A stretch of DNA of 64,000 bases from Bradyrhizobium betae (GTDB lineage Bacteria > Pseudomonadota > Alphaproteobacteria > Rhizobiales > Xanthobacteraceae), in contig NZ_MZXW01000015.1 in the NCBI RefSeq assembly GCF_004123905.1, positions 372,001-436,000 of the forward strand, read 5' to 3'. The notes under the pieces were generated by a model. The model had not been told where the DNA came from. It was given only the letters and a program-made list of their open reading frames with translations, and did not search any database. The translations under genes were made by a program, and so were the position numbers. The first letter of the stretch is position 1. Each line of letters starts with the position of its first letter. Positions 53,806 through 62,300 of this stretch are shown here, one piece after another.

Positions 53806-54992
53806 CCGACAAGACGGTTTCGCTGCCCGAGGAGCGCCGGCACGGCAGCTTCATCAAGAACAATTTGCGCAACTACGGCATGCTGATGTCGCTGATCGCG
53901 ATCATGCTGTTCTTCCAGGTGATGACCGGCGGCACGCTGCTGCAGCCGCTCAACCTCACCAATCTGGTGCTCCAGAACAGCTACATCGTCATCATGGCGC
54001 TGGGCATGCTGCTGGTGATCGTCACCGGCCACATCGACCTCTCGGTCGGCTCAGTCGCGGGTTTCGTCGGCGCGGTCGCTGCCGTGCTGATGGTGACCTA
54101 CAAGGTCGACTACACGCTCGCCTTCATCGCTTGCCTCGTGGTCGGCGCCGCCATCGGCGCGGCGCAAGGCTATTGGGTCGCCTATTTCAAGATCCCGTCC
54201 TTCATCGTGACGCTGGCCGGCATGCTGGTGTTCAAGGGGCTTGCGCTTGCGGTGCTGCAGGGCCAGTCGCTCGGGCCGTTCCCGGCGACCTTCCAGAAGC
54301 TGTCCTCCGGCTTCATTCCCGAGATATTGCCCGAGGCCGGCACGCTGCATCCGACCTCCATGCTGATCGGCGCCGTGCTGGCGCTGGGCCTCGTCTATGC
54401 CAGCGCCAAGGGAAGGTCGCGCGAGCAGTTGCACGGCATCGAGGTCGAGCCTTATGCGTTCTTCCTCGGCAAGAGCATTTTGCTGGCCTGCGCCGTGCTC
54501 TATTTCACCTATCTGATCGCCTCGCATCGCGGCCTGCCCAATGTGCTGGTGATCATGACCGCGCTGATCGCGCTCTACGGCTTCGTCACCCGCCGCACCG
54601 TGATCGGCCGGCAGATCTATGCGGTCGGCGGCAACGCCAAGGCGGCCAGCCTGTCGGGCATCAAGACCGAGCGCCTGACCTTCCTCACCTTCGTCAACAT
54701 GGGCGTGCTGGCAGCCCTTGCCGGCCTCGTCTTCGCCGCGCGCCTCAACACCGCGACGCCCAAGGCGGGCCTCGGCTTCGAGCTCGACGTCATCGCCGCG
54801 TGCTTCATCGGCGGCGCCTCGGCCTATGGCGGCGTCGGGCGCGTCGGCGGCGCCGTGGTCGGCGCCATGATCATGGGCGTGATGAACAACGGCATGTCCA
54901 TCCTCGGCATCGGCATCGACTACCAGCAGGTGATCAAGGGCCTGGTGCTGCTCGGTGCCGTGTGCATCGACGTTTATAATCAGCGGCGGTAG
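53802..54992 (+). CDS. gguB: sugar ABC transporter permease GguB
   Basis: A 396-residue permease, about ten membrane segments. LGMLLVIVTGHIDLSVGSVAGF and IKTERLTFLTFVNMGVLAALAG are typical of the GguB/XylH group, which is larger than RbsC because of an extra loop (about residues 180-250). It completes the ChvE-GguAB importer. In Agrobacterium gguC, an FAH-family gene, follows; here the FAH-family gene is instead 12.8 kb upstream at 41018. Confidence 0.93.
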   Translation: MTDKTVSLPEERRHGSFIKNNLRNYGMLMSLIAIMLFFQVMTGGTLLQPLNLTNLVLQNSYIVIMALGMLLVIVTGHIDLSVGSVAGFVGAVAAVLMVTYKVDYTLAFIACLVVGAAIGAAQGYWVAYFKIPSFIVTLAGMLVFKGLALAVLQGQSLGPFPATFQKLSSGFIPEILPEAGTLHPTSMLIGAVLALGLVYASAKGRSREQLHGIEVEPYAFFLGKSILLACAVLYFTYLIASHRGLPNVLVIMTALIALYGFVTRRTVIGRQIYAVGGNAKAASLSGIKTERLTFLTFVNMGVLAALAGLVFAARLNTATPKAGLGFELDVIAACFIGGASAYGGVGRVGGAVVGAMIMGVMNNGMSILGIGIDYQQVIKGLVLLGAVCIDVYNQRR

Positions 54993-55067
54993 GAGCGCGC
55001 GACCTCGACCGCTGGAAGTCGATCACGGTATTGGCATTGCTGCGGGCAGCAGTGCCTCGCCTTGACC

Positions 55068-55262
55068 ATGATTTGGGACCTAGATCCCGCCGGTCGGGTG
55101 AAGCGGGGCAGGGCAGCGCTGATGGCGGCTCAGTATCGTGAGATGACGGAGCAGGAGTACGCGGACCGGCTTCGCGTCCTCATTCGTATCGTTTCTGCCG
55201 CGACCCTGGGACTTTGCTCCTTTGCCGTGGGTCTGCTGATCGGGGCATTTTTCCTGTTTTGA
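55068..55262 (+). CDS. small single-span membrane protein, unknown function
   Basis: A 64-residue protein if ATG at 55068 is used (TTG at 55062 and ATGs at 55122 and 55143 are alternatives). A charged half, QYREMTEQEYADRLRVLIR, is followed by one membrane segment, IVSAATLGLCSFAVGLLIGA, at the C-terminus. No ribosome site is clear and I do not recognise a family. The strong amphipathic-plus-membrane arrangement supports a real small protein, but confidence is low. Confidence 0.45.
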   Translation: MIWDLDPAGRVKRGRAALMAAQYREMTEQEYADRLRVLIRIVSAATLGLCSFAVGLLIGAFFLF

Positions 55263-55387
55263 ACAAAGCCTCGTCGCGATCTGGCGCTCTGTTCGGATGC
55301 GCGTGATCGGGGTCCGGTGAGATCAGGGTGGAAGGGCCTCCCAGTTGAGCTATTGCTCAGCTTCTGAGTATATGATCGAATGGCCTG

Positions 55388-56044
55388 ATGGATCCCGGCA
55401 GGCCCGATCTGATCATCTTCGATTGCGACGGCGTGCTCGTCGACAGCGAGCTGCTCAGCTGTCGCTGCCTGTCCGAGGTTCTGGCGGAACTCGGCCTTCA
55501 GCTGAGTGTGGAGCAGGCGCTCGAACTTTTCCTCGGACGCAGCACCAAGGCGATCGAGCAGCACTATCGCGCTCTCGGGCAGGCCTTGCCTGACGACTTT
55601 CTTCCGCGCCTGAAGGCTCGCGTGCTCGAGTCGTTTGCGGGCGCGCTCCAACCGATCCCCGGCATAGCTGCGGTGCTGTCCAGATTGGAGACGCCGCGTT
55701 GTGTCGCGTCGTCGAGCGACCTCGACCGCGTCTCGTTGTCGCTTGACGTCACCGGCCTCGCGCCGCACTTCGGCGACCAGCTTTACACCGCGCAGATGGT
55801 CAGGCACGGCAAGCCGGCGCCGGATCTCTTTCTTCACGCCGCCGGCAAGATGCGCGCCGATCCCACGCACACGCTGGTGATTGAGGACAGCGTCAGTGGC
55901 GTGCAGGCCGCCAAGGCGGCGGGCATGATGGTCTGGGGATTTGTCGGCGGTGGCCATTATCGCGCCCGCGATGGCCGCGCTATATTGTCCGCCGCCGGGG
56001 CCGATCGGGTCTTCGCGCAGATGAGCGATTTCTGGGAGGCGTGA
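55388..56044 (+). CDS. HAD-superfamily hydrolase (beta-phosphoglucomutase/phosphatase type)
   Basis: A 218-residue HAD protein. Motif I is IFDCDGVLVDSELL with both aspartates, motif II is CVASSSDLDR, motif III the lysine in HGKPAPDLF, and motif IV VIEDSVSGVQAAKAAGM. Cap type C1. It is a small-sugar-phosphate phosphatase or mutase. It lies 6 bp before the SorC-family regulator gene and next to a polyol operon; related enzymes (e.g. in sorbitol or arabitol loci) dephosphorylate sugar phosphates. ATG at 55388 is used though the ribosome site is poor. Confidence 0.88.
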   Translation: MDPGRPDLIIFDCDGVLVDSELLSCRCLSEVLAELGLQLSVEQALELFLGRSTKAIEQHYRALGQALPDDFLPRLKARVLESFAGALQPIPGIAAVLSRLETPRCVASSSDLDRVSLSLDVTGLAPHFGDQLYTAQMVRHGKPAPDLFLHAAGKMRADPTHTLVIEDSVSGVQAAKAAGMMVWGFVGGGHYRARDGRAILSAAGADRVFAQMSDFWEA

Positions 56045-56050
56045 GGCCGC

Positions 56051-57001
56051 ATGGCCGCCGAGAACGACAAATCCAGGCTCGACGATGCCGCGCGCGCCGG
56101 CTGGCTCTATTTCATTGCCGGCCACACCCAGGACGAGATCGCAAGGATGCTGCAGGTCTCGCGCGCCTCGGCGCAGCGGCTGGTCTCGCTCTGCCTTGCC
56201 GAGCGTCTTATCACCTTCCGGCTCGAACATCCCATCGCCGCCTGCATGGAATTGGCCGCGCGCCTGAAGGCGCGGTTTGATCTCGCCCATTGCGAGGTCG
56301 TGCCGGCCGATCCTGCCGCGCCGCAGGCGACCGCAGGCATCGCGGAACGCTGCGCCAATCTGCTCGACGCGACGCTGCGCTCGGAGACGCCCGTCATCGT
56401 CGCGCTCGGCACGGGGCGGGCGGTGCGCGCCGCAGTCGAGCGCGTCACGCCGATCGACCGGCCCAACCACCAGATCGTCTCCCTGGTCGGCAACATCTCC
56501 GCCGACGGCTCGGCGAGCTTCTACGACACCGTCGGCCGGCTCGCCGACCGCACCGGCGCGCGGCACTATCCGATGCCGCTGCCGTTCCTGATGTCGTCGG
56601 AAGACGAGCGCAACAAGATGGTGCGGATCGAGCCGATCGCGAAAGTGAAGGCCGTTGCGGCCAAGGCGGACTTGCGCCTCGTCGGCATCGGCCAGATGGA
56701 CCAGAAGGCCCAGGTCCATGTCGACGGCTTTGTCACGCGTGATGAATTGTTCGAGATGATGCGGCAGGGCGCCATCGGAGAGATCACCGGCTGGGCCTAT
56801 GATTCCAAGGGCCGTCTGCTCAAGGCCGGCACCAACAAGCGCCTGACCAGCATCCCGCCGGAAGTGCCGGCGAAGACCACGACCATCGGCGCCGCGGTCG
56901 GTGCGGCCAAGGTCGCCGCGATATCAGCGGCGCTGAACGGCGGCCTGATCAACGGCCTGATCACGGACGAGACGACGGCAAGGGCGATTCTGGAGCGGTA
57001 G
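56051..57001 (+). CDS. SorC-family sugar-binding transcriptional regulator
   Basis: A 316-residue regulator. The N-terminal HTH is at about 15-55 (GHTQDEIARMLQVSRASAQRL). The sugar-phosphate-binding domain includes VIVALGTGRAVRAAVE, QIVSLVGNISADGSASF, DLRLVGIGQMD and FVTRDEL. SorC/DeoR-type members act as tetramers on tandem palindromic operators with an inducer such as a sugar phosphate. The downstream gap carries a tandem TGRRCATATGYYCA-like palindrome before the importer, the expected site. It is probably the regulator of the polyol genes to the right. Confidence 0.93.
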   Translation: MAAENDKSRLDDAARAGWLYFIAGHTQDEIARMLQVSRASAQRLVSLCLAERLITFRLEHPIAACMELAARLKARFDLAHCEVVPADPAAPQATAGIAERCANLLDATLRSETPVIVALGTGRAVRAAVERVTPIDRPNHQIVSLVGNISADGSASFYDTVGRLADRTGARHYPMPLPFLMSSEDERNKMVRIEPIAKVKAVAAKADLRLVGIGQMDQKAQVHVDGFVTRDELFEMMRQGAIGEITGWAYDSKGRLLKAGTNKRLTSIPPEVPAKTTTIGAAVGAAKVAAISAALNGGLINGLITDETTARAILER

Positions 57002-57023
57002 GGGGGGCTTGCCGTTCGCGTGC

Positions 57024-57045
57024 CTGCGAGGCAGGCGGTCTTTCT
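57024..57045 (+). terminator. weak stem-loop after the regulator gene
   Basis: GCCTGC-GAG-GCAGGC at 57024-57038 forms a 6-bp stem with 3-nt loop, followed by GGTCTTTCT. It stands 22 bp after the SorC stop. It may end the HAD-regulator transcript; the stem is short and the T-run interrupted. Confidence 0.45.
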
Positions 57046-57056
57046 CTAAACAACGC

Positions 57057-57162
57057 TGTCATCGTCCGCGAAGGCGGACGATCCAGTACGCCGCGGCCTC
57101 TCTTGAGGCAAACCAACTGATTGCACGGAGTACTGGATGCCCCGCCTTCGCGGGGCATGACA
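57057..57162. repeat. 106-bp mosaic palindromic repeat (RIME-like), copy 2
   Basis: TGTCATCGTCCGCGAAGGCG at the left and CCTTCGCGGGGCATGACA at the right frame the same plan as 36445-36549: hairpin 1 GTCCG/CGGAC, inner GATCCAGTA and GTACTGGAT, hairpin 2 CCCCGCCTTCGCGGGG. The middle differs between copies. It fills half of the 318-bp gap before the polyol importer. No gene is apparent in that gap. Confidence 0.8.
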
Positions 57163-57238
57163 CTGAGTGTGGGACGACGGCTCGGCCCACCTCCCGCACC
57201 GCAGCACTCATAAGTTGCGTGAATACCCTCCCGCCTGC

Positions 57239-57294
57239 TTGACAACACCCCCGCCATAAGCTGAACATACGCCCAACGCGTGGGCATATGCTCA
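57239..57294 (+). promoter_or_regulatory. promoter and tandem operator of the polyol operon
   Basis: TTGACA at 57239-57244 is a good -35. Then TGAACATACGCCCA (57262-57275), ACGCG, TGGGCATATGCTCA (57281-57294) form two 14-bp copies of TG..CATATG..CA, arms of a 33-bp palindrome with 12 of 14 bases matching. The first copy overlaps where the -10 should be, which suits repression. It lies 25 bp before the importer's first ATG, and the SorC-family gene is directly upstream. Confidence 0.75.
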
Positions 57295-57319
57295 AAAGCG
57301 CGAGCTTAGGGAGGTCACC

Positions 57320-58630
57320 GTGAAACAATTCCTCGGCGCCGTCTGCGGCGCGTCCGTCCTGCTGGCCGTCCCCGCGATGGCCGAAACGACCCTGACGATC
57401 GCCACCGTCAACAATGGCGACATGATCCGCATGCAGGGGCTGACGGCTGAATTCACCAAGAAGAACCCCGACATCACCGTCAAATGGGTGACGCTGGAGG
57501 AGAACGTGCTGCGCCAGCGCGTCACCACTGACATCGCCACCAAGGGCGGCCAGTTCGACGTGCTGACCATCGGCACCTATGAGGTGCCGATCTGGGCCAA
57601 GAAGGGCTGGCTGGTGCCGCTCGCCAATCTCGGCGCCGACTACGACGTCGCCGACCTCCTGCCCAAGATCAAGGACGCCGTCTCGGCCGACGGCAAGCTC
57701 TATGCCGCGCCGTTCTACGGCGAGAGCTCGATGGTGATGTACCGCACCGATCTGTTCGACAAGGCCGGCCTGAAGATGCCGGAAAAGCCGACCTGGGATT
57801 TCGTCATCGACGCCGCCAAGAAGCTCACCGACAAGAGCGCCGGCACCTACGGCATCTGCCTGCGCGGCAAGGCCGGCTGGGGCGAGAACATGGCGTTCCT
57901 CTCGGCGATGGCCAATTCCTACGGCGCGCGCTGGTTCGACGAGAAGTGGGAGCCGCAGTTCAACACGCCGGAATGGAAGGCGACGCTCACGACCTATGTC
58001 AACCTCATGAAGGACGCCGGTCCTCCCGGCGCGAGCTCCAACGGTTTTAACGAGAACCTCGCGCTGTTCAACGCCGGCAAGTGCGCGATGTGGATCGACG
58101 CCACGGTGGCGGCGTCCTTCGTCACCAATCCGAAGGATTCCAAGGTCGCCGACAAGGTCGGCTTCGCGCTCGCGCCCAATACCGGGCTCGGCAAGAACGC
58201 CAACTGGCTGTGGGCCTGGAATCTGGCGATCCCCGCCGGCTCCAAGAAGACGGAAGCCGCCGAGAAGTTCATCGCCTGGGCGACGAGCAAGGACTACACG
58301 AAACTGGTGGCGGCGAAGGAGGGCTGGGCCAACGTGCCGCCGGGCACGCGCACCTCGCTGTACCAGAACCCCGATTATCTGAAGGTTGCACCCTTCGCCA
58401 AGCTGACGCTGGCCTCGATTGATGCTGCCGATCCGAACAAGCCGACGGTGAAGCCGGTGCCTTACGTCGGCGTGCAATACGCGGCGATCCCGGAATTCCA
58501 GGGCATCGGCACGCAGGTCGGCCAGCAATTCTCGGCGGCGCTTGCGGGATCGATGACGGTCGATGCCGCGCTCACCGCAGCACAATCGGTGACCGAGCGC
58601 GAGATGAAGCGCGCCGGCTACATCAAGTGA
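57320..58630 (+). CDS. smoE: polyol ABC transporter substrate-binding protein (SmoE-like)
   Basis: A 436-residue periplasmic protein, leader cleaved near AMA-ETT (residue 21). The family 1 sugar-binding fold (MalE type) begins LTIATVNNGDMIRMQGLTAEF, and GTYEVPIWAKKGWLVPL and KLYAAPFYGESSMVMYRTDLF are characteristic of sorbitol/mannitol binding proteins. It starts at GTG 57320 after AGGGAGGTCACC. It supplies polyols such as sorbitol, mannitol or arabitol to the following permeases. A strong stem-loop follows the stop. Confidence 0.9.
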   Translation: MKQFLGAVCGASVLLAVPAMAETTLTIATVNNGDMIRMQGLTAEFTKKNPDITVKWVTLEENVLRQRVTTDIATKGGQFDVLTIGTYEVPIWAKKGWLVPLANLGADYDVADLLPKIKDAVSADGKLYAAPFYGESSMVMYRTDLFDKAGLKMPEKPTWDFVIDAAKKLTDKSAGTYGICLRGKAGWGENMAFLSAMANSYGARWFDEKWEPQFNTPEWKATLTTYVNLMKDAGPPGASSNGFNENLALFNAGKCAMWIDATVAASFVTNPKDSKVADKVGFALAPNTGLGKNANWLWAWNLAIPAGSKKTEAAEKFIAWATSKDYTKLVAAKEGWANVPPGTRTSLYQNPDYLKVAPFAKLTLASIDAADPNKPTVKPVPYVGVQYAAIPEFQGIGTQVGQQFSAALAGSMTVDAALTAAQSVTEREMKRAGYIK

Positions 58631-58659
58631 ACCCGAGCTCTCCCTCCTGAGCTCAAACT

Positions 58660-58699
58660 GGCGGCCATCCACCGGCCCAGCCCCGGATGGATGGCCGCC
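58660..58699 (+). terminator. strong stem-loop between smoE and smoF
   Basis: GGCGGCCATCCA (58660-58671) pairs with TGGATGGCCGCC (58688-58699), a perfect 12-bp stem, with an inner CCGG pair in the loop and TTCTTCCC after. A smaller GAGCTC...GAGCTC hairpin lies at 58635-58654. Position after a binding-protein gene suggests partial termination or message protection. Confidence 0.7.
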
Positions 58700-58726
58700 T
58701 TCTTCCCGCAAGCGGAGAAGTCTGGA

Positions 58727-59599
58727 ATGGCAACCCGGCAGACGCAACTTCTTGCGCGCTCGCTCCTGACGCCTGCGGTCGGGCTCCTGTTTATCTGGAT
58801 GATCGTCCCGCTGGCGCTGACGCTCTATTTCTCGACGCTGCATTACAGCCTGCTCGATCCCGGCTCGGAATCATTCGTCGGGCTGGAAAACTTCCGCTAC
58901 TTCCTCACCGATCCCGCCTTCCTCGCCTCGCTCCAGAACACGCTGGTGCTGGTCGGCTCGGTGCTGGCGCTGACGATCCTGCTCGGCATTCCGCTGGCGC
59001 TGCTGATGGACCAGCCGGTGATCGGGCGTAATTTCGTCCGGCTGATGGTGATCGCGCCGTTCTTCGTGATGCCGACGGTGAGCGCGCTGGTCTGGAAGAA
59101 TTTGCTGATGCACCCGGTCTCGGGCCTGTTCGCCTGGCTCGCCCAGCTTGTCGGGCTGACCCCGGTCGACTGGTTCAATGACGTGCCGCTGTTTGCGGTG
59201 ATCCTGATCGTCACCTGGCAATGGCTGCCGTTCGCGACGCTGATCCTGCTCACGGCGCTGCAATCGCTCGATGAGGAGCAGAAGGAGGCCGCCGAGATGG
59301 ACGGTGCGAGCGCGGTCTCGACCTTCATCTACATCACGCTGCCGCATCTGGCGCGTCCCATCACCGTGGTGATCCTGATCGAGACCATCTTCCTGCTGAC
59401 CGTCTTTGCGGAAATTTACGTCACCACGGGCGGCGGTCCCGGACTGTCGACCACCAACATCGCCTTCCTGATCTATTCGCAGGCGCTGATCCAGTTCGAC
59501 GTCGGCAGCGCCTCCGCAGGCGGGCTCGTCGCCGTCGTGATCGCCAACATCGTCGCCTTCTTCCTGGTCCGCATCGTCGGCCGCAATCTGGAAGCCTGA
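58727..59599 (+). CDS. smoF: polyol ABC transporter permease (SmoF-like)
   Basis: A 290-residue permease of the MalF type with six membrane segments. FTEGARLL-like region is seen as DEEQKEAAEMDGASAVSTF, with the EAA-loop glycine. FYFSTLHYSLLDPGSESFVG fits the periplasmic part. ATG at 58727 follows GCGGAGAAGTCTGGA. It is 4 bp from the next permease gene. With SmoG and SmoK it makes the importer. Confidence 0.92.
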   Translation: MATRQTQLLARSLLTPAVGLLFIWMIVPLALTLYFSTLHYSLLDPGSESFVGLENFRYFLTDPAFLASLQNTLVLVGSVLALTILLGIPLALLMDQPVIGRNFVRLMVIAPFFVMPTVSALVWKNLLMHPVSGLFAWLAQLVGLTPVDWFNDVPLFAVILIVTWQWLPFATLILLTALQSLDEEQKEAAEMDGASAVSTFIYITLPHLARPITVVILIETIFLLTVFAEIYVTTGGGPGLSTTNIAFLIYSQALIQFDVGSASAGGLVAVVIANIVAFFLVRIVGRNLEA

Positions 59600-59603
59600 C
59601 ATC

Positions 59604-60434
59604 ATGGCGCGCAAGTCAACGACGCAGCAGGTGTTGGTCTCGACGATCGGGGCTTGGTTCTTCGGCTTCCTGATCTTCTTCCCGATCCTGTGGATGGTGC
59701 TGGCGAGCTTCAAGACCGAACTCGAGGCCTTCGCCATTCCCCCGTCCTTCCTGTTCTTCCACTGGACTACGGAAAACTATGCGACCGTGCAGGAGCGCAG
59801 CGACTATTTCCACCATGCGCTGAACTCGGTCATCATCGCCGGCGGCTCGACCTTGATTGCGCTGCTGATCGCGATCCCCGCGGCGTGGTCGATGGCGTTC
59901 TCGCCGACCAAGCGCACCAAGGACATCCTGCTCTGGATGCTCTCGACCAAAATGATGCCGCCGGTCGGCGTGCTGGTGCCGATCTACCTGATCTTCAAGA
60001 ATTTTGGTTTGCTCGATTCCCGCATCGGCCTCGTCTTCATCCTCTGCCTCGGCAATCTGCCGATCGTGATCTGGATGCTGTTCACCTATTTCAAGGAGAT
60101 CCCGCGCGACATCCTCGAGGCCGCACGGATGGACGGCGCCACCATCGGCCGCGAGCTCGTCTACGTGCTGACGCCGATGGCGATCCCGGGGCTGGCCTCG
60201 ACCATGCTGCTCAATTTGATCCTGGCCTGGAACGAGGCGTTCTGGACGCTCAATCTGTCGACCTCGGAAGCTGCGCCGCTCACCACGTTCATCGCGTCCT
60301 ATTCGAGCCCGGAAGGGCTGTTCTGGGCAAAGCTGTCGGCGGCCTCGACGCTGGCGATCGCGCCCATTCTCGTCCTCGGTTGGTTCAGCCAGAAACAGCT
60401 CGTGCGCGGGCTCACCTTTGGCGCAGTGAAGTAA
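59604..60434 (+). CDS. smoG: polyol ABC transporter permease (SmoG-like)
   Basis: A 276-residue MalG-type permease with six membrane segments. The EAA loop is IPRDILEAARMDGATIGRE, and PILWMVLASFKTELEAFAIP matches the usual N-terminal region. Ends LVRGLTFGAVK, typical of MalG-like permeases. It directly precedes the ATPase gene after 15 bp. Confidence 0.93.
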   Translation: MARKSTTQQVLVSTIGAWFFGFLIFFPILWMVLASFKTELEAFAIPPSFLFFHWTTENYATVQERSDYFHHALNSVIIAGGSTLIALLIAIPAAWSMAFSPTKRTKDILLWMLSTKMMPPVGVLVPIYLIFKNFGLLDSRIGLVFILCLGNLPIVIWMLFTYFKEIPRDILEAARMDGATIGRELVYVLTPMAIPGLASTMLLNLILAWNEAFWTLNLSTSEAAPLTTFIASYSSPEGLFWAKLSAASTLAIAPILVLGWFSQKQLVRGLTFGAVK

Positions 60435-60449
60435 AGGGGCTGCCGGATC

Positions 60450-61457
<1,008 letters not shown>

Positions 61458-61487
61458 CAAGAAACGCAAGAAGACGGAAAGACCAAC

Positions 61488-62261
61488 ATGTACCTGGAAA
61501 AATTCAAGCTGAGCGGCAAGACCGCGTTCATCACCGGCGGCGGGCAGGGCATCGGCCTTGGCTGCGCCGAAGCGCTGGCCGAAGCTGGCGCGAAAGTGAT
61601 CATCGGCGACCGCGACAGCAAGGTCGCCGACAGTGCGAAAGCCGAGCTGAAAGCGAAAGGTTATGACATCGAGACCGCGATCATGGACGTCACCGACACC
61701 AAACGTGTGGCCGAGGTTGCGAACGACCTCGTCGCCCGCCACGGCAAGGTCGATATCCTCGTCAACAATGCCGGCATCGCCCGCAGCGAGACCCCGGCCG
61801 AGACCGTCACCGACGAACACTGGCTCAACGTCATCGACGTCAATCTCAATGGGACCTTCTGGTGCTGCCGCGAATTCGGCAAGCACATGCTGAAGGCGAA
61901 GAGCGGCGCCATCGTCAATGTCGGCTCGATGTCCGGTTTTATCGTCAATAAGCCGCAGGAGCAGTGCTTCTACAACGCCTCCAAGGCCGGCGTGCATCAT
62001 CTGACAAAATCGCTCGCTGCCGAATGGGGCGCGCGCGGCATCCGCGTCAATGCGGTGGCGCCGACCTATATCGAGACGCCGCTCAACGCCTTCGTCAAGA
62101 GCAACGCCAAGATGTACGACGCCTGGATCGGTGGAACCCCGATGGCGCGGATGGGGCAGGTCGAGGAGATCGCCTCCGTCGTGCTGTTCCTTAGCTCAGA
62201 GGCCGCGAGCCTGATGACCGGCAGCATCGTGCTGGTGGATGGCGGCTACACTTGCTGGTAG
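61488..62261 (+). CDS. short-chain dehydrogenase/reductase, probable polyol dehydrogenase
   Basis: A 257-residue classical SDR. TGGGQGIGLG binds NAD, NNAG is present, and the catalytic YNASKAG carries Tyr and Lys with Ser in NVGSMSG. Ends VDGGYTCW, a tail shared by galactitol, arabitol and threitol dehydrogenases. It should oxidise a polyol brought in by the importer to a ketose. The exact polyol cannot be read; sorbitol dehydrogenase SmoS is a relative. It is 30 bp after smoK. Confidence 0.85.
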   Translation: MYLEKFKLSGKTAFITGGGQGIGLGCAEALAEAGAKVIIGDRDSKVADSAKAELKAKGYDIETAIMDVTDTKRVAEVANDLVARHGKVDILVNNAGIARSETPAETVTDEHWLNVIDVNLNGTFWCCREFGKHMLKAKSGAIVNVGSMSGFIVNKPQEQCFYNASKAGVHHLTKSLAAEWGARGIRVNAVAPTYIETPLNAFVKSNAKMYDAWIGGTPMARMGQVEEIASVVLFLSSEAASLMTGSIVLVDGGYTCW

Positions 62262-62300
62262 GCTTGCCGTCAGAATTGACGAGAGCGACCGGGAGCGACA

